Assembly: GCF_011682055.1 (NCBI RefSeq)
Contig: NZ_JAAQOM010000010.1
Span: forward strand, 124,001-188,000
Direction: 5' to 3'
Length of the DNA: 64,000 bases
From: Telluria antibiotica
GTDB taxonomy: Bacteria; Pseudomonadota; Gammaproteobacteria; Burkholderiales; Burkholderiaceae_D
The notes under the pieces were generated by a model. The model saw only the letters and a list, made by a program, of their open reading frames with translations. It was not told the origin of the DNA and did no database searches. A program made the translations under genes and the position numbers. Below, one piece after another: positions 1-7,941 of the stretch (positions within the stretch are counted from its first letter, which is position 1; every line of letters begins with the position of its first letter).

Positions 1-185
1 GACAGGCTCATGCCGAATGCGCGCAAGGCCTGGATACGGTGCAGGCGCGCCACGTCATCGCGGTCGTAGAGCCGGTAGCCGGCATCGGAACGCGCCGAAG
101 GACGCAGCAGCCCGATGCTGTCGTAGTGGTGCAGGGTGCGCACCGTCAGGTTGGCCAGCGCGGCCAGCTCTCCCACTTTCAGCAT
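1..185 (-). CDS. MerR-family transcriptional regulator (partial, N-terminal 61 residues)
   Basis: Only the N-terminal part lies in the window; the gene runs off the left edge. It starts MLKVGELAALANLTVRTLHH and contains the winged helix-turn-helix of the MerR family, including the HHYDSIGLLRPS turn and the GYRLYDRDDVARL wing. The YDSIGLL form is typical of TipA/multidrug-type members with large effector domains rather than of metal sensors, but the sensor domain is not visible, so the ligand is unknown. A family-typical palindromic promoter precedes it, which suggests autoregulation. The family assignment is secure; the subfamily is not. Confidence 0.85.
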   Translation of the reverse strand, partial: MLKVGELAALANLTVRTLHHYDSIGLLRPSARSDAGYRLYDRDDVARLHRIQALRAFGMSL

Positions 186-214
186 CGTGTCTCTCCGTTC
201 TTCAGCGTGATGCC

Positions 215-245
215 ATGGTCAGGCCTCACGTGGCGTGAGGGTCAA
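215..245 (-). promoter_or_regulatory. MerR-type promoter with palindromic operator
   Basis: Read on the minus strand, TTGACC (240-245) is followed 19 bp later by GACCAT (215-220). A perfect 7-3-7 inverted repeat, CCTCACG-N3-CGTGAGG (224-240), occupies the over-long spacer. A 19-bp spacer carrying a palindrome is the hallmark of MerR-controlled promoters. It points at the regulator itself, so autoregulation is likely. The -10 match is poor, as expected for an activator-dependent promoter. Confidence 0.7.
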
Positions 246-322
246 GAGGTTCCGGCGCTGGAAAGCAAATAATGCGTGTCCAGGTCTGTTACGCCGACTG
301 ACGCAAGTCGAGACAGATAAAT

Positions 323-354
323 CGGATAAACCTTTTTGCCATCAGGTTTATCCG
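323..354. repeat. 10-bp inverted repeat in intergenic DNA
   Basis: CGGATAAACC (323-332) and GGTTTATCCG (345-354) form a perfect 10-bp inverted repeat around a 12-nt loop. No T-tract follows on either strand, so it is not a standard intrinsic terminator. It could be an operator, or a transcript hairpin between the MerR gene and the unknown gene to its right. Confidence 0.55.
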
Positions 355-378
355 TTCGTATCCGTGGGCCCGAGCCGG

Positions 379-453
379 TTGCGCAGTATCGCACAACCTC
401 TACAATTCACGCGATATATGTTACCCTTGCGCAAAATACGCCGACATGTCGGC
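379..453 (+). promoter_or_regulatory. candidate promoter and 14-bp palindrome upstream of the small unknown gene
   Basis: TTGCGC (379-384), a 16-bp spacer and TACAAT (401-406) make a plausible sigma-70 promoter. Its spacer ends in CACAACC, which nearly mirrors the GGTTGCG at its left edge. Further down, GCCGACATGTCGGC (440-453) is a perfect 14-bp palindrome just before the start codon, where a bound repressor or an RNA hairpin could act. The function is inferred. Confidence 0.35.
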
Positions 454-462
454 CATTTAAAA

Positions 463-861
463 ATGAGTCCATGCATGAATAAAATTGATTTCCCTGAATT
501 GTCGCAACTGGCCGCCGCATCGGCTGCCGTGACGGCGACCTGCAAATGCAGTGCCGTTCCATTGCTGGCTTGGCAAAAACTGCCTCTTTCGCTCGATCTG
601 GACGGTCTTGAGGAAATCGGAACCCTCGTCGACGATCCTTACGACGAACCGACGTTCAGTGAATATCATCCGCAAGGCACGCGGTATGAGAGCGAAGACG
701 CGCCCATTGCACCGCGTTATTTCCCCTGCAATCGTAGTCAAGTATTGCGCTGTCAGGCATGTGGACGTCATTTCTTGCAATATAACGAGGCAGGCGGTTA
801 TTTCACTGAACTGCGAATCCGTGCCTTGAGGCCAGAGTTGCTGATTGATGCTCCGCTATAA
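463..861 (+). CDS. conserved hypothetical protein with C-terminal Cys pair
   Basis: This 132-residue protein matches no family I can name. The N-terminal part is acidic and unremarkable apart from a CKC pair near residue 28. The C-terminal third has RCQACGRHFLQYNEAGGY followed by a conserved-looking amphipathic end (ELRIRALRPELL). The CxxC within an aromatic-rich segment suggests a small metal-binding or treble-clef-like module, but only two ligands are clear. There is no signal peptide or membrane segment. The start is uncertain: ATG at 463 or ATG at 475 (128 residues), with a weak GAG seven bases before the latter. An upstream reading frame extends to 235 but lacks coding character. Confidence 0.6.
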   Translation: MSPCMNKIDFPELSQLAAASAAVTATCKCSAVPLLAWQKLPLSLDLDGLEEIGTLVDDPYDEPTFSEYHPQGTRYESEDAPIAPRYFPCNRSQVLRCQACGRHFLQYNEAGGYFTELRIRALRPELLIDAPL

Positions 862-885
862 GCCGGTGTTTTGATCATATCGACA

Positions 886-936
886 TGCCACCGCCTCGGT
901 GGCAGTGTGTCGCTCCTCGGCGCTGTCCTGACACAC
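886..936. terminator. tandem hairpins after the small unknown gene
   Basis: TGCCACCG-CCT-CGGTGGCA (886-904) is a perfect 8-bp stem with a 3-nt loop. It is followed by GTGTGTC (905-911) pairing with GACACAC (930-936). Neither has a T-tract, so this is at most a factor-assisted terminator or a processing signal for the upstream gene. Confidence 0.35.
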
Positions 937-1228
937 CGATTCGCTTGTCCCTGCGCAACTCGCGCACTTCCCGCTCCAACCTGCTCACGCTCTTCATCAC
1001 TGGTAGTCGGTCCAGGCCATGGCTATTGGTACTGCCAAACAATAAAGCCACCGAAAACCGCGGCAATTCAAGGTTTTATTCTGATTGGACAAATAATTGG
1101 AAAAAGATATCGGCTGATGTCTGATTTATTGGAAATATCGGTGCGATGCGAATATTGGAAATCTTGATGGTTAAGCGATTGTCGCGAATATACACTCAGA
1201 AAATTCCTATTATTTATAGTTCATTTGT

Positions 1229-1264
1229 TTTGATATTGACACTGTAATTATCAAACAAGATAAT
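1229..1264 (+). promoter_or_regulatory. consensus sigma-70 promoter with overlapping operator
   Basis: TTGACA (1236-1241), a 17-bp spacer and GATAAT (1259-1264) give a near-perfect housekeeping promoter. TTTGATA (1229-1235) and TATCAAA (1249-1255) form a 7-13-7 inverted repeat that covers the -35 box and part of the spacer, a classical repressor position. The resulting transcript would have a leader of about 160 nt before the dioxygenase gene. Confidence 0.6.
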
Positions 1265-1350
1265 TCCGTCGCTAAAGAATGAGTCTGCGATGCCTGTGCG
1301 GTGCCTTCGGCGCGCAATCAATTGTTCGTGGAGTCTTTTCAATTTCTCAT

Positions 1351-1375
1351 ATTGGCCCCGGTAGGTCATGCCAAT
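1351..1375 (+). promoter_or_regulatory. stem-loop in the 5' leader
   Basis: ATTGGC (1351-1356) pairs with GCCAAT (1370-1375) around a 13-nt loop, about 57 nt before the start codon. It may be a leader structure affecting translation of the dioxygenase. I do not recognise a riboswitch class. Confidence 0.3.
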
Positions 1376-1432
1376 TATCTGGATTCATGCGCGTCATGTA
1401 TTCACCCGAAGCACGTGGAACATCACTAAAAA

Positions 1433-2446
1433 ATGAATAATACTTGCCTTTTCAAATTGACCGACACCGAACGCGATCGCCTCGGTAACGCGTTAAACAA
1501 GATCGCCTATGATCCCAGCGGCTCGCTGGCCTACATCACGGATTTGCGCATGACGGCGATTTCGACGCTGCCGCGGCGTATCATCGACGCGCTGTCGGAA
1601 CAGCGCGCATCCATCCAGCCGAGGTCGCATCTTGTTTTCGAAAACCTGCCGACGGACGAGCAGGTCTTCACGACGCCGGATCCGGACGTGTTCACGCCTG
1701 CATCCAAGAGCGGGCACGTCAGCGAAAACCTGATCATGGCGTTTGCAGCGCTGATCGGCGAACCGTATTCGATCCTGTTCGAAGGGGGAGACATCGTGAA
1801 CAATCTCATCCCGACCAAGCGTGCAAAACGTGAATACACTGGCCTTGGTTCCGAAGTGGAACTGGATTTTCACATCGAGAACGCCGCATTGAAGTTCATG
1901 GGGGACTTCAATTTCTCGCCGCTGGGACTCTTGCTGACCGGGGTTCGTCACGACCCGGAAGGTCCACTGACCCGTTTGGCGGATGCGCGTATCGCCCTGC
2001 AGAACTTGACCGCGGAAGACATCGAATGTCTGCGCATGCCGCTGTACCGCATCAAGGTCCCTTATCGCTGGCGTCGAGGCAATATTGTCCAGACCGAACC
2101 TGTGCCTCTGGTGCGCGGCAGCGCGAGCCTGCCCGAGGTCAGCGCAGTGTTCTATCCGGACATGGTGGAACCTCAATCGAGTGCCGCTGCAGCCGCGATG
2201 GAGAATTTTTACGCGGCGATACGCGAAAGTTCATTTGGCGTCGATGTGACGCCCGGCCGCCTGGTGTATATCGACAATCGCTTCACCTTGCATTCCCGTG
2301 ACAAGTTCAGCGGCACGAATGACGAGTTCGACAACCCGATGCGCTGGGTGCAGCGCGTCTTCGTTGCGGCCAACCTGTGGAACCACCGAAATCTCAATCC
2401 TGTGAAGTCCCGTGTGTTCCAGCCGGGAGAAACAGTCGAATGCTGA
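1433..2446 (+). CDS. Fe(II)/2-oxoglutarate oxygenase, clavaminate synthase / L-asparagine oxygenase-like
   Basis: This 337-residue cytosolic enzyme of the TauD/clavaminate synthase superfamily probably hydroxylates the beta or gamma carbon of a free or carrier-bound amino acid. The iron ligands are readable: H147 and E149 in the FHIENAAL segment (the HxE variant used by asparagine and arginine oxygenases instead of HxD) and the distal H287 in FTLHSRDKF. The downstream MRWVQRVFV segment supplies the 2-oxoglutarate-binding arginine (R304 or R308). Length and spacing match AsnO-type enzymes. The gene overlaps the following transporter gene by a few bases, so product formation and export are probably coupled. 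No peptide synthetase is adjacent, which favours a free amino acid as substrate. The exact substrate cannot be read from sequence. Confidence 0.8.
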   Translation: MNNTCLFKLTDTERDRLGNALNKIAYDPSGSLAYITDLRMTAISTLPRRIIDALSEQRASIQPRSHLVFENLPTDEQVFTTPDPDVFTPASKSGHVSENLIMAFAALIGEPYSILFEGGDIVNNLIPTKRAKREYTGLGSEVELDFHIENAALKFMGDFNFSPLGLLLTGVRHDPEGPLTRLADARIALQNLTAEDIECLRMPLYRIKVPYRWRRGNIVQTEPVPLVRGSASLPEVSAVFYPDMVEPQSSAAAAAMENFYAAIRESSFGVDVTPGRLVYIDNRFTLHSRDKFSGTNDEFDNPMRWVQRVFVAANLWNHRNLNPVKSRVFQPGETVEC

Positions 2447-3360
2447 ACATCTTTATGTCGGTGCTGCCGATCTTCCTGCTCATCACGGCAGGCTATCTGG
2501 TCAAGAACCGCTTCGTGCGCGACGACGGCTTCTGGAAGGCGGCGGACAAACTTGTCTACTACGTTTTTTTCCCATCGCTGCTGCTGCTTGACGTCAGCGA
2601 TGCAAACTTCGCCAGTGCCAACACGTCCAGTTCGATCCTGGCGACCGTGGGCGGCACGCTGCTGGTCGCGATCTTCATCCTGGTTGCCCAACGTGTGGTC
2701 ACCGTGCGCAACGATCTGTTCACGTCCATTTTCCAGGGCGGCGTACGCTACAACTCCTACGTGTTCGTTGCACTGGCACAGTCGCTGTCCGGAGCGGAAG
2801 GCGTGGCGATATCGGGCGTGTTCGTCGCCTATATGATCGTGCTGACGAACGTGATGAGTGTGCTCGTCATGAACCATTACGGCACCGGCGGCAAGAAATC
2901 GTTCAAGGGCACCGTGGCCGCCATGGTGCAGAACCCGCTGATCATCGGCGCCATGCTCGGCCTCGCGCTCAACGTGGCCGACTTGCATGTTGCTGGCGCC
3001 GCCAGGCAGTTCCTGACGTATCTCGGCAATGCGGCAACGCCGCTCAGTTTGATGTCGGTGGGTGCGGGCCTGATGCTGGTCATGCAAGCTCGCCAGGCGA
3101 TCGCCACCGGTTATGCCGTCGGTCTCAAACTCCTGGTCATGCCGCTTTGCACCCTGACGCTGTTGAAGGTGCAGGGGGCGTCGGGAACGCCTGCCCACAT
3201 TGCGTTGTTGTACTCATCGGTGCCATGCGCCGGCAATGCGTACATCATGGCGCGTCAAATGGGAGGCGATTCCGAAACCATGGCATCCATCATCACCTGG
3301 ACGACGCTTTTGTCGGCAGTCACGATTACCGTCATCATCGGTACGATCACCCAGCTGTAG
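2440..3360 (+). CDS. AEC-family (auxin efflux carrier) permease
   Basis: This 306-residue inner-membrane protein has about ten hydrophobic segments in two halves, as in AEC carriers such as MdcF or YfdV, which move small carboxylates or amino-acid-like solutes. It starts MLNIFMSVLPIFLLITAGYL, and the second half contains ALLYSSVPCAGNAYIMARQM, corresponding to the conserved family segment (A..NAY..A...). I chose the ATG at 2440 because it overlaps the upstream stop in an ATGCTGA arrangement; a longer frame reaches 2377 but adds polar, non-membrane residues. Translational coupling to the dioxygenase gene implies export or import of its product or substrate. Confidence 0.85.
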   Translation: MLNIFMSVLPIFLLITAGYLVKNRFVRDDGFWKAADKLVYYVFFPSLLLLDVSDANFASANTSSSILATVGGTLLVAIFILVAQRVVTVRNDLFTSIFQGGVRYNSYVFVALAQSLSGAEGVAISGVFVAYMIVLTNVMSVLVMNHYGTGGKKSFKGTVAAMVQNPLIIGAMLGLALNVADLHVAGAARQFLTYLGNAATPLSLMSVGAGLMLVMQARQAIATGYAVGLKLLVMPLCTLTLLKVQGASGTPAHIALLYSSVPCAGNAYIMARQMGGDSETMASIITWTTLLSAVTITVIIGTITQL

Positions 3361-3366
3361 CAGGCC

Positions 3367-4443
3367 TCACGTCGGGTCGAGGTCCAGCGGTTGCGCTTCG
3401 CGCAGCGCGCGCGCTTCGTGCCACAAGGTGACGAACAGCGTCATCACGACGGGGCCGATGAACAGGCCGATCAGGCCCAGCGTCTCGACGCCGCCCAGGA
3501 TGCCCAGCAGGACGGCGAGGAAGGGCAGTTGCGTGGCGTTGCCGATCATCGCGGGACGCACGAAATGGTCGGCCACGAACAGCACGACGACGCCGAGGAC
3601 GACGATCGCGATCGCGGCGATCGTCGCGCCCTGCCACGCCAGCAGCGCGGCGGCCGCGCCGAAGGCGAGGGGAGCGCCGAACGGGATGATGGCGAGGATG
3701 CCCGTGACGGCGGCCCACAGCATGGCCGACGGTACGTGCGCGAACTGGTAGCCGATGCCCAGCAGGACGCCTTCCGCGAGGCCGACGAGCACCAGGCCGT
3801 TGACGGTGGCGCGCACGGCGACGGGCACCTTCAGAGAGAACAGCGTCCAGCGCCGCGTGCCGATCAGGTGGGCGCCGATGGCGTCCGTCTGGCGCTGCAG
3901 GGCGACGCCGTCCTTGTAGAAGAAGAACAGGCACAGGAACGCGAACAGGATGTCGACGAGGCGGTGCATGACGCCGCTGCCCACGCGCTTGAGGACTTCG
4001 CTCGCGGTCTGCATGCGCCCGACGGAGCCGTCCTGCAGCAGGTGCGCGAGGCCGTGCGGCTGGCCCAGGGTCGCGAGCCACCAGTTGTAGATGGCGTCGC
4101 CCGCGAACGGGATGCGGTGCAACCACTCGGGCGCCGCGAGGCCTTCCGTGTTGGCGTTGGCGACCACCTGGGCCAGCGCGGGCGCCTGGCGCGCGGCCTG
4201 CGTGACGCCCAGCGTGAGCGGCGTGATGAAGGCGATGGCCATCGCGATGGTGACAAGGGCCGCGGCGAGGATCGCGCGCCCCTTCAACGCCGTGCGGACG
4301 CGCACGTACAGCGGCCAGGTGGCGATGCACAGGATGGCCGCCCACAGCAACGGCAGGATGAAGCGCTGCGTCAGGAACAGGGCGAACAGCACGATCGCCA
4401 GCGAAAAGCCGGCGCTCGCTACGTCGCGTTGGTTGTCGGTCAT
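3367..4443 (-). CDS. AI-2E family transporter (YdiK/PerM type)
   Basis: This 358-residue multi-span inner-membrane protein has the N-terminal pair of helices, a polar central region and the C-terminal block of hydrophobic helices typical of the PerM/YdiK/TqsA family. The family segments VPVAVRATVNGLVLVGLAEG and GNATQLPFLAVLLGILGG are clear, as is the C-terminal FIGPVVMTLFVTLW. Proteins annotated this way mostly have unknown substrates; true AI-2 export is shown for few. It is convergent with the AEC gene (6 bp between stops, no obvious terminator) and divergent from argJ. Confidence 0.85.
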   Translation of the reverse strand: MTDNQRDVASAGFSLAIVLFALFLTQRFILPLLWAAILCIATWPLYVRVRTALKGRAILAAALVTIAMAIAFITPLTLGVTQAARQAPALAQVVANANTEGLAAPEWLHRIPFAGDAIYNWWLATLGQPHGLAHLLQDGSVGRMQTASEVLKRVGSGVMHRLVDILFAFLCLFFFYKDGVALQRQTDAIGAHLIGTRRWTLFSLKVPVAVRATVNGLVLVGLAEGVLLGIGYQFAHVPSAMLWAAVTGILAIIPFGAPLAFGAAAALLAWQGATIAAIAIVVLGVVVLFVADHFVRPAMIGNATQLPFLAVLLGILGGVETLGLIGLFIGPVVMTLFVTLWHEARALREAQPLDLDPT

Positions 4444-4535
4444 CGATCCTCCGGTAGATGGGGCATCTTACCAAAGAGGCATGTCCCCGTTCGTGATGTT
4501 TCCGATTATCAATTGACCAACTTAAGCATGTATTA

Positions 4536-4556
4536 ACACCGGCGGCTTACCGGTGT
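4536..4556 (+). promoter_or_regulatory. inverted repeat in the argJ upstream region
   Basis: ACACCGG (4536-4542) and CCGGTGT (4550-4556) form a perfect 7-bp inverted repeat about 60 bp before the argJ start. A TACAAT lies just after it near 4575, so the repeat could overlap a -35 region. It does not resemble an ArgR box. The role is inferred. Confidence 0.3.
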
Positions 4557-4616
4557 GCTCGCCGATGAGGCGTTACAATACCGGACCTTCTTTCCATCTT
4601 TTCATTAGAGAACGCC

Positions 4617-5855
4617 ATGGCCGTCAATTCCCCCCTGCCCGTCGCCGCCGAACTGAAACCCGTCGCCGGCATCGAACTCGGTTACGCCGAAGCCGGCATC
4701 AAGAAGCCGAACCGCAAGGATGTGCTGGTGATGAAGCTCGCCGAAGGGGCGACCGTCGCCGGCGTGTTCACGAAGAACCGCTTCTGCGCGGCGCCGGTCC
4801 AGGTGAGCAAGGCGAATCTGGCGGCAGTGAAGGCCGGGGGCAAGCCGATCCGCGCCCTGGTCGTCAACACGGGCAATGCGAACGCGGGTACCGGTGAACC
4901 GGGCCTCGCGAACGCGCAGGCCACGTGCGCGGAAGTCGCGCACCTGCTGGGCCTCGATGCGCAGCAGGTGCTGCCGTTCTCCACGGGCGTGATCCTGGAA
5001 CCGCTGCCCGTGCAAAAGATCGTCGCGGGCCTGCCGGCCGCCATCGCGAACCTGAAGGCCGACAACTGGTTCAATGCGGCGGAAGCCATCATGACGACGG
5101 ACACGCAGCCGAAAGCGGCGTCGCTGACGACGACGGTCGGCGGCCACACCGTCACGATGACGGGCATCAGCAAGGGCGCCGGCATGATCAAGCCGAACAT
5201 GGCGACGATGCTGGGCTACCTGGCATTCGACGCGAAGGTCGCGCAGCCCGTGCTGGACGAACTCGTGAAGTACGCGGCCGACCGCTCGTTCAACAGCATC
5301 ACGATCGACGGCGACACGTCGACCAACGACTCGTTCATCCTCGTCGCGACGGGCGCCGGTTCGCTCGTCGTCGATTCGACCGACAGCCCGGACTACATCG
5401 CGCTGCGCGACGCCGTCACCGGCATCTCGCGCCACCTGGCGCAGCAGATCATCCGCGACGGCGAAGGCGCCACCAAGTTCATCACGATCACGGTGGAGCA
5501 GGGCCGCGACATGGACGAGTGCCGCAAGATCGCCTACGCCATCGCCCACTCGCCGCTCGTCAAGACCGCGTTCTTCGCGTCCGACCCGAACCTGGGCCGC
5601 ATCCTCGCGGCCATCGGCTACGCGGGCGTCGACGACCTCGATACGGCCAAGCTCGACCTGTACCTGGACGACGTCCTCGTCGCCAAGTCCGGCGGCCGCA
5701 ATCCCGAGTACAAGGAAGAGGATGGCCAGCGCGTGATGAAGAAGGCCGAGATCCTCGTGCGCGTCGTGCTCGCGCGCGGCGACGCGGACGCCACCGTGTG
5801 GACTTGCGACCTGTCGCACGACTACGTCTCGATCAACGCCGACTACCGTTCCTGA
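4617..5855 (+). CDS. argJ: bifunctional glutamate N-acetyltransferase / amino-acid acetyltransferase
   Basis: ArgJ transfers the acetyl group from N-acetylornithine to glutamate, the cyclic route of arginine biosynthesis, and may also use acetyl-CoA. The 412-residue length is standard. The self-cleavage motif [11 protein letters not shown] is intact with the nucleophilic threonine at residue 197, so the precursor should split into alpha and beta chains. The oxyanion-hole region ([10 protein letters not shown]) and the substrate loop ([12 protein letters not shown] type, here [11 protein letters not shown]) are also present. It is cytosolic. It is followed after 4 bp by the DUF815 ATPase gene and then mutT, a common order in Burkholderiales. 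Confidence 0.97.
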   Translation: MAVNSPLPVAAELKPVAGIELGYAEAGIKKPNRKDVLVMKLAEGATVAGVFTKNRFCAAPVQVSKANLAAVKAGGKPIRALVVNTGNANAGTGEPGLANAQATCAEVAHLLGLDAQQVLPFSTGVILEPLPVQKIVAGLPAAIANLKADNWFNAAEAIMTTDTQPKAASLTTTVGGHTVTMTGISKGAGMIKPNMATMLGYLAFDAKVAQPVLDELVKYAADRSFNSITIDGDTSTNDSFILVATGAGSLVVDSTDSPDYIALRDAVTGISRHLAQQIIRDGEGATKFITITVEQGRDMDECRKIAYAIAHSPLVKTAFFASDPNLGRILAAIGYAGVDDLDTAKLDLYLDDVLVAKSGGRNPEYKEEDGQRVMKKAEILVRVVLARGDADATVWTCDLSHDYVSINADYRS

Positions 5856-5859
5856 TTCG

Positions 5860-6765
5860 ATGAACCAGCTGGAGAATTTCCTGCACCGCGCCGAAGCCCT
5901 GCTGGCGCGCGTGGAGGCGTTATTGCCGCCCGCCGCGCCGCGCGATCCGGATTTCCGCCACGGCTACGCGTACCGCTGGCGCAAGCGTCCGGGCGCGGGC
6001 AACGTCAAGCATCTGCAGGCGGTGACGCACGCATCGCACATCCGCCTCGACGACCTGCAGCACATCGGCCAGCAGAAAGAACAGATCGAGCAGAACACGC
6101 GCCAGTTCGTGGGCAAGCGCCCCGCCAACAACGTGCTGCTGACGGGCGCGCGCGGCACGGGCAAATCGTCGCTGATCAAGGCGTGCCTGAACCAGTTCGC
6201 GCCGCAGGGCCTGCGCCTGATCGAAGTCGACAAGGCCGACCTCGCGGACCTGCCGGACATCGTCGACCTCGTGGCGGGCCGGCCGGAGCGTTTCGTGATC
6301 TTTTGCGACGACCTCAGTTTCGAAGAGGGCGAAGCGGGCTACAAGGCGCTGAAGGTGGCGCTGGACGGCAGCATCGCGGCGCAGTCGGACAATGTGCTGA
6401 TCTACGCGACGTCGAACCGCCGGCACCTGATGCCGGAAAAATTCTCGGACAACGACGGCTACAAGCACGTGGCCGACGACGACCTGCACCCGGCCGAGAC
6501 GGTCGAGGAAAAGATCTCGCTGTCGGAGCGCTTCGGCCTGTGGCTGTCGTTCTATCCATTCCGCCAGGACGACTACCTGGACATCGTCGGCCACTGGCTG
6601 ACGAGCTTCGGCTGCACGCCCGAGCAGATCGCGGCCGCGCGCGGCGACGCGCTGCGCTGGGCGCTGGGCCGCGGCTCGCGCTCGGGCCGCGTGGCGTGGC
6701 AGTTCGCGAAGGATTACGCGGGCAAGCTGCCGCCCGCGCCTAGTCAGGAACAGGTCGATGTCTGA
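5860..6765 (+). CDS. DUF815 family AAA-type ATP-binding protein
   Basis: This 301-residue cytosolic P-loop ATPase belongs to the DUF815 family. The Walker A motif GARGTGKSS begins near residue 96 and the Walker B-like FVIFCDDLSFE follows at about 148. Downstream lies the family-specific TSNRRHLMPE block, equivalent to sensor 1, then the ERFGLWLSFYPF segment. DUF815 proteins look like DnaA/DnaC-type AAA modules, but their client is not established. The gene sits 4 bp after argJ and overlaps mutT by 8 bp, so the three are probably one transcript. Confidence 0.93.
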   Translation: MNQLENFLHRAEALLARVEALLPPAAPRDPDFRHGYAYRWRKRPGAGNVKHLQAVTHASHIRLDDLQHIGQQKEQIEQNTRQFVGKRPANNVLLTGARGTGKSSLIKACLNQFAPQGLRLIEVDKADLADLPDIVDLVAGRPERFVIFCDDLSFEEGEAGYKALKVALDGSIAAQSDNVLIYATSNRRHLMPEKFSDNDGYKHVADDDLHPAETVEEKISLSERFGLWLSFYPFRQDDYLDIVGHWLTSFGCTPEQIAAARGDALRWALGRGSRSGRVAWQFAKDYAGKLPPAPSQEQVDV

Positions 6766-7174
6766 GAAGCCGGTCGATGTGGCGGTGGGCGTGCTGATGC
6801 GCCCGAACGGCGACGTGCTCCTCGGCCAGCGCCCTGACGGCAAACCGTACGCCGGCTACTGGGAATTCCCGGGCGGGAAAGTCGAACCTGGCGAGGACAT
6901 CTTCCACGCGCTGCAGCGCGAGTTCGTCGAGGAACTGGGCGTGAAGGTGATCTCGGCCGAGCCCTGGTGCTGCGTCGAACACGTGTACGAGCACGCGCAC
7001 GTGCGCCTGTACTTCTACATCAGCCGCGAATGGGAAGGCGAACCACAAAGCCTGGAAGGGCAGGCCTTCGCGTGGCAGGGCGCGTATGCCGTCAGTCCGC
7101 TGCTGCCGGCGACGATTCCGTTGCTGGCGTGGCTGGATCAGGTGCGGTATGCGGGGCGCGGCGAGGCTGCTTGA
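6758..7174 (+). CDS. mutT: NUDIX hydrolase, 8-oxo-dGTP diphosphatase type
   Basis: MutT removes oxidised dGTP from the nucleotide pool and so prevents A:T to C:G transversions. The 138-residue protein has a perfect Nudix box at residues 40-62 (GKVEPGE, then REFVEELG). The N-terminal substrate-binding strand (VAVGVLMRPNGDVLLGQRP) is typical, and so is WEFPGGK before the box. It overlaps the preceding gene, consistent with co-transcription. In many related genomes this gene is followed directly by yacG; here about 6 kb of other DNA intervenes. Confidence 0.95.
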   Translation: MSEKPVDVAVGVLMRPNGDVLLGQRPDGKPYAGYWEFPGGKVEPGEDIFHALQREFVEELGVKVISAEPWCCVEHVYEHAHVRLYFYISREWEGEPQSLEGQAFAWQGAYAVSPLLPATIPLLAWLDQVRYAGRGEAA

Positions 7175-7198
7175 GCCTCGTGCGCCGACACGGGACGA

Positions 7199-7690
7199 TC
7201 AAGTCAGGCAGTGGATCACGACGTCACCGCGCGCGGCCGCGTCCGTATAGAACCGCTGCAACGCCGAGTAGTAACCGAGCAGAAACTCGAGCCCCTCGTT
7301 CCCTTCCTCCGCCCAGATGGCGGGGTAGACGTTCTTCTCTTCCATCGCGCCCGGATCGTACCGTTGCGCCAACGTCTCCGGCGTGAGCGCGGCCAGCGCT
7401 TGCGCGACAGTTTTGACCTCGTCCGGCGTCAGATAGCGTGCCGGTCCATAATCGAGATCCGGCCCGATTTCGGCTCCATCGAGAATCGCCAGCGATAACG
7501 GTGGTTCGCCGCCCACGGGGTCACCCGTCAGCAGGTAATGCAGGCCATGCCAGGCTTTGTCCAGGCTCATGGAATTCGGCGGCAAGCTATCGTAGTCCGG
7601 ATACAGCAGCGCTTCGACCATGTCGGGGTCTTCCAGAAATTGCCCAAGCGTTTGCGGTGTAATCGAAGCAAAGAAAGCGCGAATGCCCAC
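7199..7690 (-). CDS. YfbM/DUF1877 family protein
   Basis: This 163-residue cytosolic protein is of the DUF1877 (YfbM) family, of unknown function. Readable family features are the N-terminal SITPQTLGQF, the central SLDKAWHGLHYLLTGDP block, and RYLTPDEVKTVAQALAAL followed by a tyrosine- and phenylalanine-rich C-terminal helix. The start is a GTG preceded six bases upstream by a clean AAGGAG; the frame continues without a stop further upstream, but that extension is the remnant of a second copy. It is convergent with mutT. Confidence 0.85.
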   Translation of the reverse strand: MGIRAFFASITPQTLGQFLEDPDMVEALLYPDYDSLPPNSMSLDKAWHGLHYLLTGDPVGGEPPLSLAILDGAEIGPDLDYGPARYLTPDEVKTVAQALAALTPETLAQRYDPGAMEEKNVYPAIWAEEGNEGLEFLLGYYSALQRFYTDAAARGDVVIHCLT

Positions 7691-7734
7691 GGATGGCTCC
7701 TTGTTAATTGACGGGAAACTTCGTCGGCAGTGTA

Positions 7735-7860
7735 CGCAGGCACGCGCAGTTTGACAATCAGTCACCACACCACCGCGCGCGATCGCATTCGTATAAAACT
7801 GTTGCGACATCGAGTCGAAATCGAATAGAGACGCGCGCCCTCGTCGCCATTGCTGCGATC
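7735..7860 (-). pseudogene. C-terminal remnant of a second DUF1877 copy
   Basis: Read on the minus strand this stretch encodes FYTNAIARGGVVTDCQT, which aligns with the C-terminus of the intact neighbour, FYTDAAARGDVVIHCLT. Similarity extends upstream (a NGDEG segment against GNEGL), but only after a change of frame, and the stop codon that ends the intact copy is lost, so the frame runs into the start of the live gene. This is what remains of a tandem duplicate after deletion of most of one copy. No promoter or start was found for it. Confidence 0.7.
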
Positions 7861-7941
7861 GGACTGGACACGGCGTGCAAACCTGCTAACCTTCTAACCT
7901 GACTGCCTGTAGCACCTCTCCGATTACCAAAAGGAATCGCG

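Larger units (their letters stand above)
862..1432. other. 571-bp intergenic region, no gene recognised
   Basis: No convincing coding sequence was seen on either strand. It is distinctly more AT-rich than the surroundings, especially 1060-1290. It holds two adjacent hairpins near its left end, a strong promoter/operator, and a stem-loop leader that belongs to the dioxygenase gene to the right. The low GC suggests either a large control region or the boundary of acquired DNA. Confidence 0.6.

Noticed and set aside
871..1167. Short plus-strand frames in the low-GC intergenic region
   Set aside because: No ribosome binding site, no recognisable motif, and they overlap the tandem hairpins.
3347..4536. 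Long frames of 375-381 residues on both strands over the AI-2E permease gene
   Set aside because: The translations are Arg/Pro or Asp/Gln/Arg-rich without hydrophobic cores, typical shadows of a high-GC gene. The permease frame has clear membrane helices and family motifs.
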